Source: Pezizomycotina sp. ARF18
Lineage: Eukaryota; Ascomycota
Length of the DNA stretch: 34,323 nt
Direction of reading: 5' to 3'
Assembly (NCBI GenBank): GCA_002224055.1
Contig: AZLU01000009.1
Location: 188,076-222,398, forward strand
Positions 1 through 11,992 of the stretch are shown here, piece by piece. Positions within the stretch are counted from its first letter, which is position 1, and each line of letters begins with the position of its first letter. A program made the translations under genes and the position numbers. The notes below the pieces were generated by a model, which searched no databases, was not told where the DNA came from, and saw only the letters and a program-made list of their open reading frames with translations.

Positions 1-3000
1 TTTTTTTTTTCTTTTTTTTTTCCCTTCTCACCCCTACCTCGATGAGAGACTATATTTTTTCAAATCCTTTCCCGCATTGGCACCAATCCCTGAAACGGAC
101 GGACATGTTATTATCTGATTGAAGATGTATTCCATCGGATTATTGAAGATTCATATTTGCTTGCTGAGAATTTCGGTGTAGCGCAGCGAGCGCCGAGCTT
201 GACCGACGAACGGACCTACATGAATTTACTGTGTGTGATTATTAATAAATGTCAAAAGGAAATTGCAAAAGGGTAGGACTTTCTCTCAGTTCACTTCAAC
301 ATCCGTGTCATGTTCTTTTTTTCTTGTCCTTTTTTTCTGTCATCCCTAATTTCGTGCGTCCCAGCTTGGTTGTTTTTCCCCAGGTATCGCTCGATGCGGA
401 GTATCTGTTTCGCGGTGCTGGGGTCATTGGTGGTCTTTGGTCCTTGGGTAGCCCGAATAACAGCAAAGACAACCCGGATCTGCCTCTATTTCTTCTCTAT
501 TCTCAAAATTAATTTTGAATTGAACGAGCGATTATCACTTCGTAAGAGCGAAAGTTAACTCACCTAAAGAACAATTTCCAGTAACTCGACCAAGCAAAAC
601 CAAGCTTCTACGCGTCGGTAAAATCCGCACTTGTAAGTAATCGGTAGAATTGCAAAGGAACAACTCCAAGCTCTTCCTTTCTTTTTAACCTTAGGATAAA
701 TATAGAACACCCATGTGTAAAAAAAGAGAAAATAGTGGTTGACAAAAAAAAAAGAAAAAAATATATAAACAATGTATTTTTCAGTAGATTTTCTGTGGCG
801 ATCGATACAATCGAACCGGTGGTCGAAGGGTGGTTGGCCCAGCGAGGGTTTAACTGCAAGCGAACACAATACCCGGCCAATGGGGATCGTGGCTGCAAGG
901 CCACTCCCTGCCTTTGGAAGAAAAAAGAAGCACCTCAATCTCGACGACGAAATAATCAACGTAGTATCGTACCACATTATTCTTCCCTTTTTTTTTTTTT
1001 TTTTTTAGTATTCTCTCGACGATGCAGACAGTTGAGTTGGTGACCATCTCCTCTCCGCCTGATAAGCATTGCGACCATGAGGCTAGCCTCGTGTAGCTCG
1101 TCATCAAAGCTTTCTCTATTTTTGCATCGCGCAACGCAAAAAGATAAAGCCGTAATCGGGCGCAGGAAAATAAAACCGAAATTGAACGCAAACAAAACAA
1201 ATGAAAAAACTTATTGATAGCACGGAAAGATTTAAAAAGGCTGGGACGGACAAAACTGCAGGAAAGTGCCCCGCACAAAAGAGCTTTAGTTGAGCTAGAG
1301 GAATAGCTGTGTCGAGCCCGAATACGGCAATAAATTGCCCACAAGAAACACAAGGAACTGGACTCGAACCCCAGCAGATAGGCAGTCAAAGCTGTTCTAC
1401 GTCTTTTCTTATCGTTGAGTGTTTTCCTTCGCAGTTGGAAGATACTCACCACCATCAGGTTTTTCAATGATGCTTGTTGTTTTTGTTTTTCATTCTGCGT
1501 GATGGATGCTCCGTGCAAGTCAAAGCCTCAAAAGAAGGTACCTTGAACCCTGCTTTGCTGCGCGCTGCTGCCAGAGGCGAAGATCTTCTCTCTGCAGATT
1601 CGGAGGAAAAAAAAAAAAAAAAAGAAGAAAAAAAATAAAAAAATGGTGATTTTTGGCGGTCCATGTAACAATAACGTGCAACACATTTGCATCCGTGTGT
1701 AAAAAGAGGAAAATGTTGAACGCATCAGTTGTTCATTAGATCTGACGTTAGATCGAGCCGGCGTCTTCCATGGCCCATCGATGAAATAATTATCTTTTTG
1801 TGTCGTTTGATGTATCGCCGGATCATGACTCTCTTGTGAAAAAAAAAATGTCAAGAATAGCATCATTTAGCATGAGCGTGATGATGCTGAGAGCTCTTTC
1901 ACGTTCATATGAGGCTCAGTCGACCGAAACGAAAACCCAAAATAAAAAAAGGCGCCAAGGTGGTGAGAGCTTGACAAATGTAAGGCCGAGGCCCGACCGT
2001 GCATCCTCTCGCAAGCAGAAAATAGCAGCAATAGTTTTGCTCTGCCAGCAAGTGATCTATAAACAATCCCTTTGTCCACGTTTGAGCTCTGCGATGCAAG
2101 GTCGCAAGGAAACGACGAGAAGGAATGTTTATTTACCCTAAAAGCGTTTCAAGATTCTTTCCGTTTCTCGTATTGCAGTGGAAACAGCCGAGGTGACAAA
2201 ATAAGGCGGCAACTGCTCTGATTGGTTACCCATTCCTCCACTTTTAGCGAGCGAGAAAAGTGGTGAAAGACATCGTGACCAACCATTCGTTCCATGACAC
2301 GACGCAGGAACGAAAAGGGATGATACCAAGCTCTGATATTGTCCAAAATAGGATTTGGAGGGAAGATGTTGGTCGGCACCATCCGATCCGCTCTGGCTAG
2401 CTTGTAGCAGACTATCCTTACCGCTGCTTGCGGTGTCGAATTGATGTATTGGCTTCCAGCAACTCCAAGAGACATTGAAACCTGGAAATCGCCAGCTGGG
2501 CTAGTATATGTGTCGACGTGGACGCCGATAGGGGAGCATCCACGAGACCAGATGTTATGATACTGGGTAAATTAATTAGTCTCGTTGCGACAAAGAAAAA
2601 CACCAAAAGAGAACACCCGCTTCTAGATGATAACCTTCCAGCCTTTCCTCTATGCGTCCTGTTCTGCAAGTTTCTCTGGCTGGATAAAGATGGAAAAGAG
2701 CTTTCATGGGCAACAGCTCCGACACCTCGAACCAGCTCACCCGGATAGAGCAACGTTAAAAAGGAAAAGGGAATCCTTTTCTTTCTAAAAATACCCGGAA
2801 GGATAATAGGTGAAGATTGATTCGTTCCCACTTACAATGGTTTTATTGTTATCTCCATCAAATTATATAATTCCCTCAACCGCGACACAAATAAGCATTA
2901 ACTCCTATTCGAAAAGCCTTATACTCAATCTTCCTTCCCTAGGGCTCCGATTCCGAAATCCGTATCCTTACGACGTGCGGCGCAAGTAAAAAAACTTGGA

Positions 3001-3828
3001 CTCGTGGCAATGCACCAGTTCTGCTGCACGCTCGTTCCGTCCGCCGCTTACTTTTTTGTGCTCCACCTCAGTGCCCAGTGCCCAGGCAGTCATTTCGCGC
3101 ACTCTGTTCTAAACGTTTCAGCGCGCCCGCCTTGCCGCTTTAATTTTGTTTCCTTCGTGCTTCACAAGTGTGAACGCGTGCCAAGTGAAGGTTGGAATTG
3201 AAAGGGATGAAGGATTAACAGTCCGATTCCCACAGCGGGTGAGGCTGTGAAGCCCAAGAAGTGGAGCACATTGGCTTTCTGGGCCACATCGTGCGGTTTA
3301 ATTTCCCCCTATTATCGTGCATCGGTTAGCGTGATTATACGGTTTCGGCCACGCCCGTTTGCTTGCTTATGTGGCCGTCACCTCATCCCGAGACTCGAAA
3401 GCCCTTTCTCCCGCACCTCAATATGGAAATCGATCGTCTTCTGATGGTTAACGATTTTGTCGAGCCCTCACAATGTCAGCAGGGCAAGCGATGTTTCCAA
3501 GTGACAGATGTGACAGCTTTTTCCACGGGCTTACCAATGAATATGAAACGAAGGGATCGTGAATGCTGAGCCTGAGCCGCTCAAGGTGGTTTCTGCATGC
3601 GGCGTTCCTCCTCATCGCAAGTTAAGCTTTAAGACATTACGAGTTAGCCGGGGTTTATTTTTTTTATTTTTTTAATTTTTTTTTAAGCCTCACCATGAAA
3701 ATCTCAAAAGAAAAAAGCCACCCCACCTGGAAGCCGAAGGTTATCTCGCTCTTTAACTCCGTTTAGCTTGATAGAAGATAGGTGTATCGAAAGCTCAAGC
3801 AAACGCGCTTGATCTAGCGTCTCCGACA
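1..3828. other. Gene-free stretch, pyrimidine-rich tracts
   Basis: No reading frame here has family-like composition or splice structure. The stretch begins with a T-rich tract and holds several poly-T or poly-A runs (near 990-1006, 1608-1640 and 3658-3684). The open frames on both strands are short, overlap each other, and are rich in F, S, R and K, as expected from chance translation of such tracts. A minus-strand frame at 2149-2475 starts with ATG and is the most protein-like, but it matches nothing I recognise. Part of the right end is probably the promoter of the F-box gene. Confidence 0.5.
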
Positions 3829-5532
3829 ATGTCTGATTCCGGTGCCTCTTCTCCATGCCCTACACATGCTAACTTCAACGACCTGCCTTATGAAATCCAC
3901 AAGATGATCTTCGATGTTGTCTTAGACGACGTGTTGAGATACAAGTGGTCATGGCGGAGGCGTGATTGGAAAGATGCAAAGGATCAGCTCCTAGCATTGA
4001 CGCTCCTGAATCGGACTTGGCGAGGTATCGTGCAGGAGTTCCTTTTCGCGGACTTGTTCGTTCAAGGATCCATAATCGGGTGGATAGATTCCAAGGCTTC
4101 TGTATGGACAATCCGCTTTTGATGTCCCACGTTAAATGCCTCTGCATCCGGGGTGCAGCCGGCAATACCTTCCTTGATGCTTCTGAAGTCTCGTTTGGGA
4201 TGATATCGGGCGGCCGGCGTTTCGCAAAGAGGAGCTCGAGTCAAACGTCGTCCGTAATTATACCGCAGATGAACGTGGAGAAATTTTTTATCGGGTTTGG
4301 AACGATTTGAGGGATCTCTTTGCAGGTAGTGAGCTGAACAGCGACGGTGATTTGACCTTAATAGTGAAGGCAAAGAACCCCAAAGCGCTTTGCGACCCGC
4401 GTCGGCAATTTGAATTCGTGCCGCGTGATGGCGACAGTGTGAAGGAGCTGTTATCGATACCAGAGATCGTCGAGCTCAAGCTATCCACAAAGGTATCCGG
4501 ACATTTGGACCTTCATCCGAGACATGTCCGTATTATCATCTTAAGCTTGCCGGATCTCATGTATCTGAGTCTGCGGGTGTCGTACATTCGACCACTGAGA
4601 CGATTTCGGAGGGATATCCAACGTGGCCTCACAGAAACGATCCAATGGATGCTGCAGCCGTCCGTCGCACAGAACCTCCAGTCTCTCACTCTTTGGTGCA
4701 AAGGCTCCTTTGGTATTCACCAGGACAGGGACGCTGACTCCACGGTCTTCTCCCACTTGCCTTCTATATCTGGAGTCGGACCTGCGGTCAAGCTTGAGGA
4801 TCCCTTCTGCGCCGCCTTGCGAGTTCTGTCTAAAAGCTTAGTGTACTTCAACTATGAAGGTCGTATATCTTCGGAACTATTTCTGCCAGGAGAAAGTGAA
4901 GACGGCGTTAGTACAATCTCTACCACGTTATTCGATGAGCCCACCACCTGGCCACTCCTTCGCGAGTACTCGGTACATTTCGATGCTGTCGATTCTTTTG
5001 GTCGCTTCCTGTACGACTTCGATGGCTGGGAGCGTGGCCGCAACAACTGGGGCAATTGTGGGTGCACAGGCTTTGACGGGAGGTGGAAGATTATCCGCGC
5101 GAGAATTGGCGAACGGACACGGCGCAGCTTAGGCCTCAGGAAATCCATTCCGAGGATGTATAGGAGGATCTCGTTTGCAACATCTGCAGGATTGGTCCAT
5201 CGACGTGGAATGGGGACTGGACGAGGTTAAACCGGCTTTACGTCGATGCATCAAAGGCGATGTTGAAAATGCCGGCTTTGGAATATTGGCGTGTTGCCAC
5301 AGGTCAGTAAGATTTCTTTTTCTTCCGGTCGAGTGCGTAAATCCTTACCGTCTATTGACGAGCAGCCGACCTCACGGCCGCCTTTATATATAATGCGAAC
5401 GATAATCCGCAGGTTAAAATTCCATCTTGGTTCGAGGTCGACCGTAGCGTGTGGGATATCTGGAGATCGAGGTTCGGAAACGACCTGAAAATTGAGAAAA
5501 TGGAAGAAACAAGCAAATTAAGCAATCTGTAG
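3829..5532 (+). pseudogene. F-box-like protein, frame-broken
   Basis: The ATG at 3829 opens a protein whose residues 14-40 (DLPYEIHKMIFDVVLDDVL) fit an F-box, the segment that binds Skp1 in SCF ubiquitin ligases; a leucine-rich body of unknown fold follows. The frame then slips three times in the same direction: frame 1 to frame 3 near 4090, to frame 2 near 4310, and back to frame 1 near 5050-5100. An in-frame TAG lies near 5161. The last exon pair is clean. An intron at 5303-5365 (donor GTCAGTAAG, acceptor CAG) joins VAT to ADLTAAFIYN, and the protein ends at TAG 5530-5532. Fungal F-box proteins of this layout usually have 400-600 residues, which fits the length. The slips could be sequence errors; the internal TAG suggests real decay. 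The F-box assignment rests on the N-terminus only. Confidence 0.6.
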
Positions 5533-5847
5533 CTGTTAGCTTTTGGAAGCTCGAAGGTGCGGAAAAAAGAGGGTTTTCGAAGCATTACCTCAAAAACAAG
5601 CTTCCACAAACGTTTCTCGTTTATTGTTCCCCGTTGGCTTTCAAACTGCGCCACCACTTGCCCATGGCGCGGAATGCAAAATTTGAGATGACGACGATAG
5701 GGAAATTTCACATGCTGAATGGGGAATTCTCCTGTAGCTATCGATAATAAATATATCAGTGAGAAAGCGTGTTCTTGATCATATGGAAAATGCCTAGAAA
5801 GGGGGTGAAGTCTCATACGCCTTGGATGGTGGGATCTCAAACACGAG

Positions 5848-6120
5848 ATGCTACCAGCTGAATTTGTCCAAAACCACCCCGGCGGGAAGCGTCCAAGAAA
5901 CGTGAGAGCCGTTCGCATACCGCTGAATGTTATACCCGGGTTAGGGGAGGATGTCTGCGTCTTCGAGAGGACAAATGTGGTACCCTCTGCTTCTCCGGTT
6001 GGGAGCTTGGTGAAAGGATTGATGTTCTGTCCTGACCTCACGATGATCCGGCAGAAGGTTCAAGAGAAACTGACGACGGAGTACCGTGGGTTGGGATGCT
6101 TTCGACTCGCAAGAGCATAA
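5848..6120 (+). CDS. Unrecognised open frame, 90 aa
   Basis: An ATG at 5848 opens a 90-residue frame with ordinary protein composition (for example NVRAVRIPLNVIPGLGEDVC). In-frame codons just upstream (RLGWWDLKHE) also look coding, so the ATG may be internal to a larger broken gene spanning roughly 5550-6190. I do not recognise the family. It lies 315 bp after the end of the F-box-like gene and on the same strand. The opposite strand is also open here over 690 bp but has no ATG at its start and poor composition. Confidence 0.25.
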   Translation: MLPAEFVQNHPGGKRPRNVRAVRIPLNVIPGLGEDVCVFERTNVVPSASPVGSLVKGLMFCPDLTMIRQKVQEKLTTEYRGLGCFRLARA

Positions 6121-6530
6121 AATGCATCCGTATCGAAGGCCACTGGCCATCAAACTGGTTTGATCATGATCTGGAAAAAGCGTTGGTAGGGCGGTGAGTA
6201 TTTGAAACCGGAGCCTGTCACAATTGCCAGGATGCCCCCGCCGTCCGTTATGGCCTTGGGTTACTTCGGGAAGAACTGACCGTCCGATGTGTTATCCGCC
6301 AGAAGTCGAGCCCCGGGGAATTCGTACGCGCAACGAAGCTGCCAGTGGATGCCGTCGCTTTATTTAGCATACAAGAAAGTTGTTCCTGATAATCATTTGA
6401 TAAGGATCGTGATCAGATTGCGAGGATGCATGAAGGAGTTGATGGATAAGGAGGCTGAGGAAGGTGAAAAGGAAGCAGAAGAAGTGGTGATGTATGAAAT
6501 TGTTAGGGGAAATAATAAAATAAATAATCA

Positions 6531-6531
<1 letters not shown>

Positions 6532-6564
<33 letters not shown>
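6532..6564. repeat. ATT trinucleotide microsatellite
   Basis: About eleven perfect ATT units read directly from the sequence, in non-coding DNA between the F-box-like and S41-like genes. Slippage-prone and probably length-variable between strains. Confidence 0.9.
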
Positions 6565-6565
<1 letters not shown>

Positions 6566-6709
6566 ATTGCCTATGTACGTGTGTGAGGAGTTTCAGGTCG
6601 TCACTTCTCAGCCCTACCGAATTTGTTAGGCCGTTATATATTTCAACACCAAAAAAATAAATAAAATAAATAAAAACATTGAAATAAAATAGAATATTCT
6701 CATAATGAT

Positions 6710-6726
6710 CCTTCCTTCCTTCCTTC
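6710..6726. repeat. CCTT tetranucleotide run
   Basis: About four units of CCTT/TTCC, roughly 280 bp upstream of the S41-like start codon. Pyrimidine-rich runs are common in fungal promoters; no specific factor site is claimed. Confidence 0.8.
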
Positions 6727-6999
6727 ATGCTAATTGATCCTTTCCATATATACAGATATCATCCGCGTTTTCATCTTCCAGGTATTCTTGGTTCTTTACT
6801 ATCTATCTAGTATTCTCTCGTTCACGATATTCACTTTCTTTGCGGTTGAAGGGTTTATAGATCACGAGCTCTTCAACCGTTCCTGACGATATCTCAAGCA
6901 GTGCTTACCTGACGATCGATCTTCCTCGAAAGCCTGTTCTCTCATGGTCATCCGGAGACGAAAGCCCTTCGACTGTTGAACCCGTCATCTCGAGGCCAG

Positions 7000-9525
7000 A
7001 TGAGTGGCCCTCTCCTCGCCCTTTCCCTCCTCCTCCTTCAAGTTTCTGCCTCTCCTTCCTTTCAACCTAGGGGAAAAGTCGATGGCAGCCATGTGGACGC
7101 CGTCGAATACGTCGATAATGTGCATCCGTGTATAAAGCTTCAGCAGCTGCGTGAGATGTCGGTAGCAGGTAGGCATTGTCAATCTTTCTCTCCTGGACGA
7201 GCTAACACACGATTGACAGCTGGAAACGATCCTCCTAGCGTTCCGGCCGATGCGGCGATGGAATGCCTCGACACCGTCCCTATCCACCTAGATGCCGCCC
7301 AAACCTTCCTCGACAGGTTGCCAAACTACCTCTCCTTCCACTCGACGCTCTCTTACATTTCCACCCCTCCGCCGGGTCCTCTTTCAAATCAGTAGATCTG
7401 TTAAGTGGCCTCACGCTGCTGGGCAACGACGTTCGTAATGGCAAGTTTACGTCGCAGCTCCGCTTCGAAGACGCCGTGACGAGATTATTCCTCTCCTGCC
7501 ACGACGAGAATATGTCCGTCGAATTCGGCGCCAGCAGCGTGGTTAAATTCGCCGCACCTTTCGGCCTTGCTACGTTTTCGAAGGATGGAAATGCGCCGAA
7601 GGTATACATCGATGATGAATTGTACAACGAGCCGACCACGTCTCCAATATTGAAGATCGATGGGCAGGATGTGGCGGAGTACTTGCAGAAGCTGTCAGAT
7701 GACGATCCGGCAATATGCCCTGACGCTCGATATAACAACCTCTTCTCGACGAACAGCAGGTCCGTAAGGCACACGGACAACGAAGGCACTTTTCGGAACA
7801 GGATCGTGTACCCTGGAGGCGATTCGTTCAACGTCACTTTCGAGAATGGGACGACGAACAGTTATGCGTATTCTGCGCTTCTGATGAAGGATATCAGCGG
7901 TATTGATTCCGGGGAGGCTTTTTTCTCGACGTTTGCGCTTCCGGGAGATGATAAAGATTGGGGATGGAAGATACAGGTATGGACAGCGGGATGGTAGAGG
8001 AGGACGTTATGGACGATTACAGTTGGGTTGGTGGAGCGAATAACACCCAAGCTGAAGACGACTTTGTCCCACCGATAACTGCCAGCGGTGATGGTGGTGA
8101 TCCCTTCCCAGACGGCGGCGTCTTTCAAACCTATCCCTACGCAAACCTCGTCGTTAAAGATCCCGGAAACCATATCGCGGGGTTCAAAGTAGAAAACGCA
8201 TATGGACTCGTAATCACCTCCTTCGACGCCGAGGACGACACTGGCATTGCGAAGTCCTTCCAGGCGACCATTCAGCAGTTTTTGGATGCGGCGAGGAACG
8301 GCAATATTACGCAGAAGCTGGTTATTGATGTTAGAGGTAGCGGTATGTGTCTTGCTCGCCGAGTACGGCATTCCTTTCTCTCTCTCGCTCTCCCTCTCTA
8401 TTTTTTTATTGCAACAACTTTTGAGACGAATGTACTAATAGCTGAGATAGGCGGCGATGCAACATTCCTCGCATACGATACCGCCCAGCAACTCTTCCCC
8501 CAATTACAACTATACACCGGCCAGCGGATGCGCTACACCTCCACCTCAGCACCCTAATCTCATCATACTCCACCTCTTCAACACCCATCCCACCTTCAAG
8601 CGATCTGGACTCCTCATCCCCCGACTACCGCCACACCTTCCTCTCAACCCTCACCCACTCCCTCAACTCCACCCTCAACCCCTTCACATCCTTCCCGCAG
8701 GACATGCTCGGCCCCATAAAAGCCAACAACGACGAATTCACGCACGTATTCCGCACGGACCTCTCCGACCCACTATCATACGGCTCCTTCATGACCATCT
8801 CCGGCCACGGGAATTTAAACAGGGAAACGCAAGCCGCGCCGGTGTTCTACCCCGAAAACGTCATACTAGTTACAGACGGCAGCTGCTCGTCTGCATGCGC
8901 TGTGTTCGCGGAAATACTAACGCACCAATTGGGTATCCGCAGCGTCGTCGTCGGCGGGCGTAGTAGCGTAAAGGGGGTCGTTAACGCGATTGGCGGGTGC
9001 AAGGGTGTACTACGCGTATCATCCCGCGAATTACTGTACGCATCGAATACATACGGTTCGTCGAATAGGGATATACTCCCGCAACCGTTACCGATACGCG
9101 CGAAAGTACACGTCAATTTAATAGATAACATCCGCGCCGGCGACGAGGCGGGCGTACCATTACAATACACACCAACCCTCGCCGATTGCCGCCTGTTCGA
9201 GACGGAGGATAGTTACATGAACCCCGATAAGATATGGAGGGATGTAGCTGACATCGCGTGGAACCCCGACACGAACAAGAAGTGCGTGTACGGTAGTTTG
9301 AACGTTAAGGGTGGTTGTAGCTGTGGGAATAAAGGGAATCCCGTTCCGAGTGGAACTGGGTTTGCGGGCGCGACGGTGACGGAGACGATGACGGTACCGG
9401 TGCCGACGGAGACGGATAGTTATAGGGTGTCGCCGATTCCCGTCGGTAGCAGCGCGAGTTCTAGTAGGGTTGTGGGGAGGTATGGTGTGTTGTGTGCTGC
9501 TTTGGTAGCGTTTTTGATGGTGTAG
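7000..9525 (+). CDS. S41-like secreted serine protease, GPI-type tail
   Basis: Probably an extracellular or cell-surface serine peptidase of clan S41 (ClpP/crotonase-like fold). ATG 7000 starts a signal peptide (MSGPLLALSLLLLQVSAS). Family landmarks follow in order: Pro-rich YISTPPPG, VDLLSGL, a DVRGSGGDATFLAYD segment, then TDGSCSSACAVF at about 8872-8907, whose SxC core carries the presumed nucleophile. The C-terminus is Ser/Thr-rich and ends in a hydrophobic tail (VLCAALVAFLMV), typical of GPI attachment. Introns: 7169-7219 (branch GCTAAC) and 8343-8450 (branch TACTAAT). The frame slips by one missing base near 7385, 7965 and 8530, with family sequence intact on both sides, so these look like sequence errors. 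Stop TAG 9523-9525. The catalytic base was not identified, and the substrate is unknown. Confidence 0.82.
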
Positions 9526-9964
9526 TTTTGTAGTTTTATATCCAGCATTTTGTTTCCTTTTGTGATAGGAGTTCTCAGTGCTACCTTTTGTTGTTTCTTT
9601 TGGGGTAGATATATCAAATCACTTCTTCTTTTACACGGGTAGATAGTTGCACTGTCTTGATCATTTGATTTAAAAAGCAGAGGCAAGTTTCCTCACTGCT
9701 CTTCTCCTGTAGTTTTTAATAGCGACTGTTTACTAGCTCATCGTGTATGATTGTCATTAAAAAAATTACAAAAACACTTCGCTCCATCCTTCGCTCCATC
9801 CTTATTAAACGCTTGTCATCTCGTGTATCAATGCCTGCTTTTCGTATATCAACGCTTACTTTCCTGGTATCTTATAACTTTCCTCCCAATAAACGCTTGC
9901 TTCTCTGGTAATCTCAACTCCCTTCCCCCCTCCTCCAAAAACTAAAACAAAACCCCCCTCCCCC
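9526..9964. other. Intergenic, convergent 3' ends
   Basis: Lies between two genes transcribed toward each other. The left part is T-rich and probably the 3' UTR of the S41-like gene. A loosely repeated motif (TCCTTCGCTCCATCCTT-like, near 9780-9800, and AACGCTTNCTT near 9808-9900) is present. No gene seen. Confidence 0.5.
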
Positions 9965-10446
9965 CTAATCAACCTCAACAATCACCTCCGCCCCCTCCTG
10001 CATCAACACTAAAATTACCCCGGCCCCACCTACAAGCGGCAACGTAACCCACCAATACCCCACCAACAGCTCCCAAAAATCGACCATAATCGCGTCCATA
10101 TACCACAGTCCAAACAGCACCCCCGAAATGACTATTCCTTGGTGTGTCGGTGTTTGGAAAATGTCCAGGTCCATGTATTTTGCAGCGACGCCGAAGGAGA
10201 GTAGGATGAGAAGAGGAGGAGAAGGATCGTATGCGCCGGGATACAGGGGCGGAGTGCAGGGTGGAGGTGGGGATAGGGGGGAGGAGGGCGTCGGCGGTGG
10301 TTTGGGGTTTGTCGGCAGTGGAGGTGGGTTTTGAGGAGGGCGTGAGCCGTTTGTGCGTTTTCCGAGGCGCCATCGGTGGAGAAGACGGGCGGACCGGGAG
10401 CGGTGGGTACGGCGGTTGTGGTTGGTGGAGGAGCAGATGAAGCCAT
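9965..10446 (-). CDS. Small proline-rich membrane protein, unknown family
   Basis: ATG on the minus strand at 10446 begins MASSAPPPTTTAVPTAPGPP. After one frame slip (one base missing, somewhere in 10340-10420) the reading continues through a proline-rich stretch into PGAYDPSPPLLILLSFGVA, then VISGVLFGLWYMDAIMV and LLVGYWWVTLPLVGGAGVILV. That gives two or three membrane segments in a protein of about 160 residues ending in an acidic tail, with the stop at 9965-9967. The aromatic-rich helices and cytosol-like proline-rich N-terminus suggest a small fungal integral membrane protein; no function can be assigned. It is convergent with the S41-like gene. Confidence 0.55.
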
Positions 10447-11992
10447 GGTCGTTGAGTAGATCGCGTCCGTAGAAGGGGTGGAAAGTGGTGGTGCAGATTG
10501 AAGAGCGCTTGAACGCCGTATACTGGATCGAATGAATTGTTGGTCTGGAGATATCGATACTTAAAAAGATGTACCCTTCCTCTGCCCTGGTCTTTGCCGT
10601 ACTATGAATGAACGAAAACCGTCTCCGAGTCTCTAGAAAATGAAACTTATTTCTAATCAATTGTGAGACGGATAGAACGCGTAAAGACGTAGTAGTGAAA
10701 GAGGGGATTATTCCAGTTAGACGTGATGGGAGTATTTATCTCTTTGTCATACTCTGGCAGACTTAAGGTTGTCTTTCTATTTATTTATATCTGCTTGCTT
10801 GCTATATTTCGTCATACAGCAAGTGTGCCCTGCTTTATTTGGCGGTCCCTGTCTCCCTGGTAAATATAGGCGAAGTGTAAACAGCACGCTCGGCAGGGTT
10901 CTACGTCATAATGATTGCCGCTTACTTATAGTGGTATTGCGTGCAACTGGTCTCAAAGAGGAAATTCGCGACGACCATACCGCTTGGGGGTCTAAATTAC
11001 TGCTACTGGGTCTGTGATCGGTAATATACGCTGGGGTCGGGATTTTATATGAATAATCTACTTATAGCGCTTTGCGAGGCATTTTTTCTGTATATACCGA
11101 AGTATATATCGTTCTCGTATTCGCACGTCTCGAGACTCACGGGATTCACGCTGACCAAGCTCACCGATACGTTAACGCTGTGCAATTAGTATTCAAAGCC
11201 ATAAGGAAAACCAAGTATGGGATAATTGAAACTACTAGCTCCTGGGCTTAGAGCTACCGGACGGTATAAATAATACTTACTTAGTAACGGGCTACTTATT
11301 TATACAAAGCGTTAATCTAATGGTACCACTGGAGCACTCCTAAGGAATATTTCCAGCATTAGAGCGATTCGAAAAAGGCAAGTTCCGGTTGAAAAGGAAA
11401 ATTCTAGTTACGAGATGGTACCTCCGGTACTTTGAGACACTTCGGATAGGCTTGAAGACGCAACGAGATCAAGTCGATTTATCATTGGAAGTCTAGCTTT
11501 AATCCAACCTCGAAATATTGAGGTATCTTAAAACGTACATACGTGCATGTAGACTTGCAATACGATGGCTATCGAAGGCCGAGGTTTCTCCGGAGAGGCT
11601 GAGCGAGACTAGCTAGGCCGTATAGAGGGATGCTGCAGTAGTGGCTTTGCGAATTGCTTACACGTCCATCGATGAAGAGTCAGTAAAGCTAGAACCAAAA
11701 CATATAGCTTTTTAATCTTAAGTAGTGGTTATTCAAATGAGAGGCTATATCCTAAGTACTTAAGTAATGATCATTATTGTATCGTGTATTGATATCGTAA
11801 GGGAAACTTGCTTCCAATTCCACCGCAAAGATTACCATCCCATTTTATTTGGTTAATCACAGTTTTGTTTACTTCAGCGGCAGGGTGTCCAAAATGTTCG
11901 GTTCGTGGTACCGTTGCAATTATATAACGCTTTCTTGAGACTAAATGGAGCGAATCTAGTTACAATACTCTAATGTATCACAAATACAGGAA
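10447..11992. other. Gene-free AT-rich stretch
   Basis: No coding region could be supported. The left end is presumably the promoter of the small membrane protein. The rest, particularly 11040-11900, has dense stops in all frames and no terminal repeats that I could find; it may be old transposon debris, but nothing shows this directly. Confidence 0.45.

Larger units (their letters stand above)
6121..6999. other. Intergenic region with microsatellites
   Basis: No supported gene. It holds an ATT trinucleotide run and a CCTT run, both listed separately, and the likely promoter and 5' UTR of the S41-like gene. A weak coding look at 6425-6510 (Glu/Lys-rich) is probably low-complexity sequence. 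Confidence 0.5.

Noticed and set aside
1360-1372. B-box-like GGGGTTCGAGTCC on the minus strand
   Set aside because: No proper acceptor stem forms, the T loop would be nine bases, and the A-box match is too close; not a tRNA.
2149-2831. Two overlapping minus-strand frames of 108 and 137 residues
   Set aside because: One starts with ATG and looks mildly protein-like, but there are no splice signals linking them, no motif, and the region is low in information; not enough to call a gene.
5352-6041. 229-codon open frame on the minus strand
   Set aside because: It has no ATG at its start, overlaps the last exon of the F-box-like gene on the opposite strand, and its translation has no recognisable motif.
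9965-10660. 231-codon minus-strand frame taken as a single gene from 10660
   Set aside because: Its N-terminal part is not protein-like; the real start is ATG 10446 in the adjacent frame, with a one-base slip joining the two.
10447-11992. Transposon remnant
   Set aside because: No terminal repeats, target duplication or transposase/reverse transcriptase motif could be found by eye.
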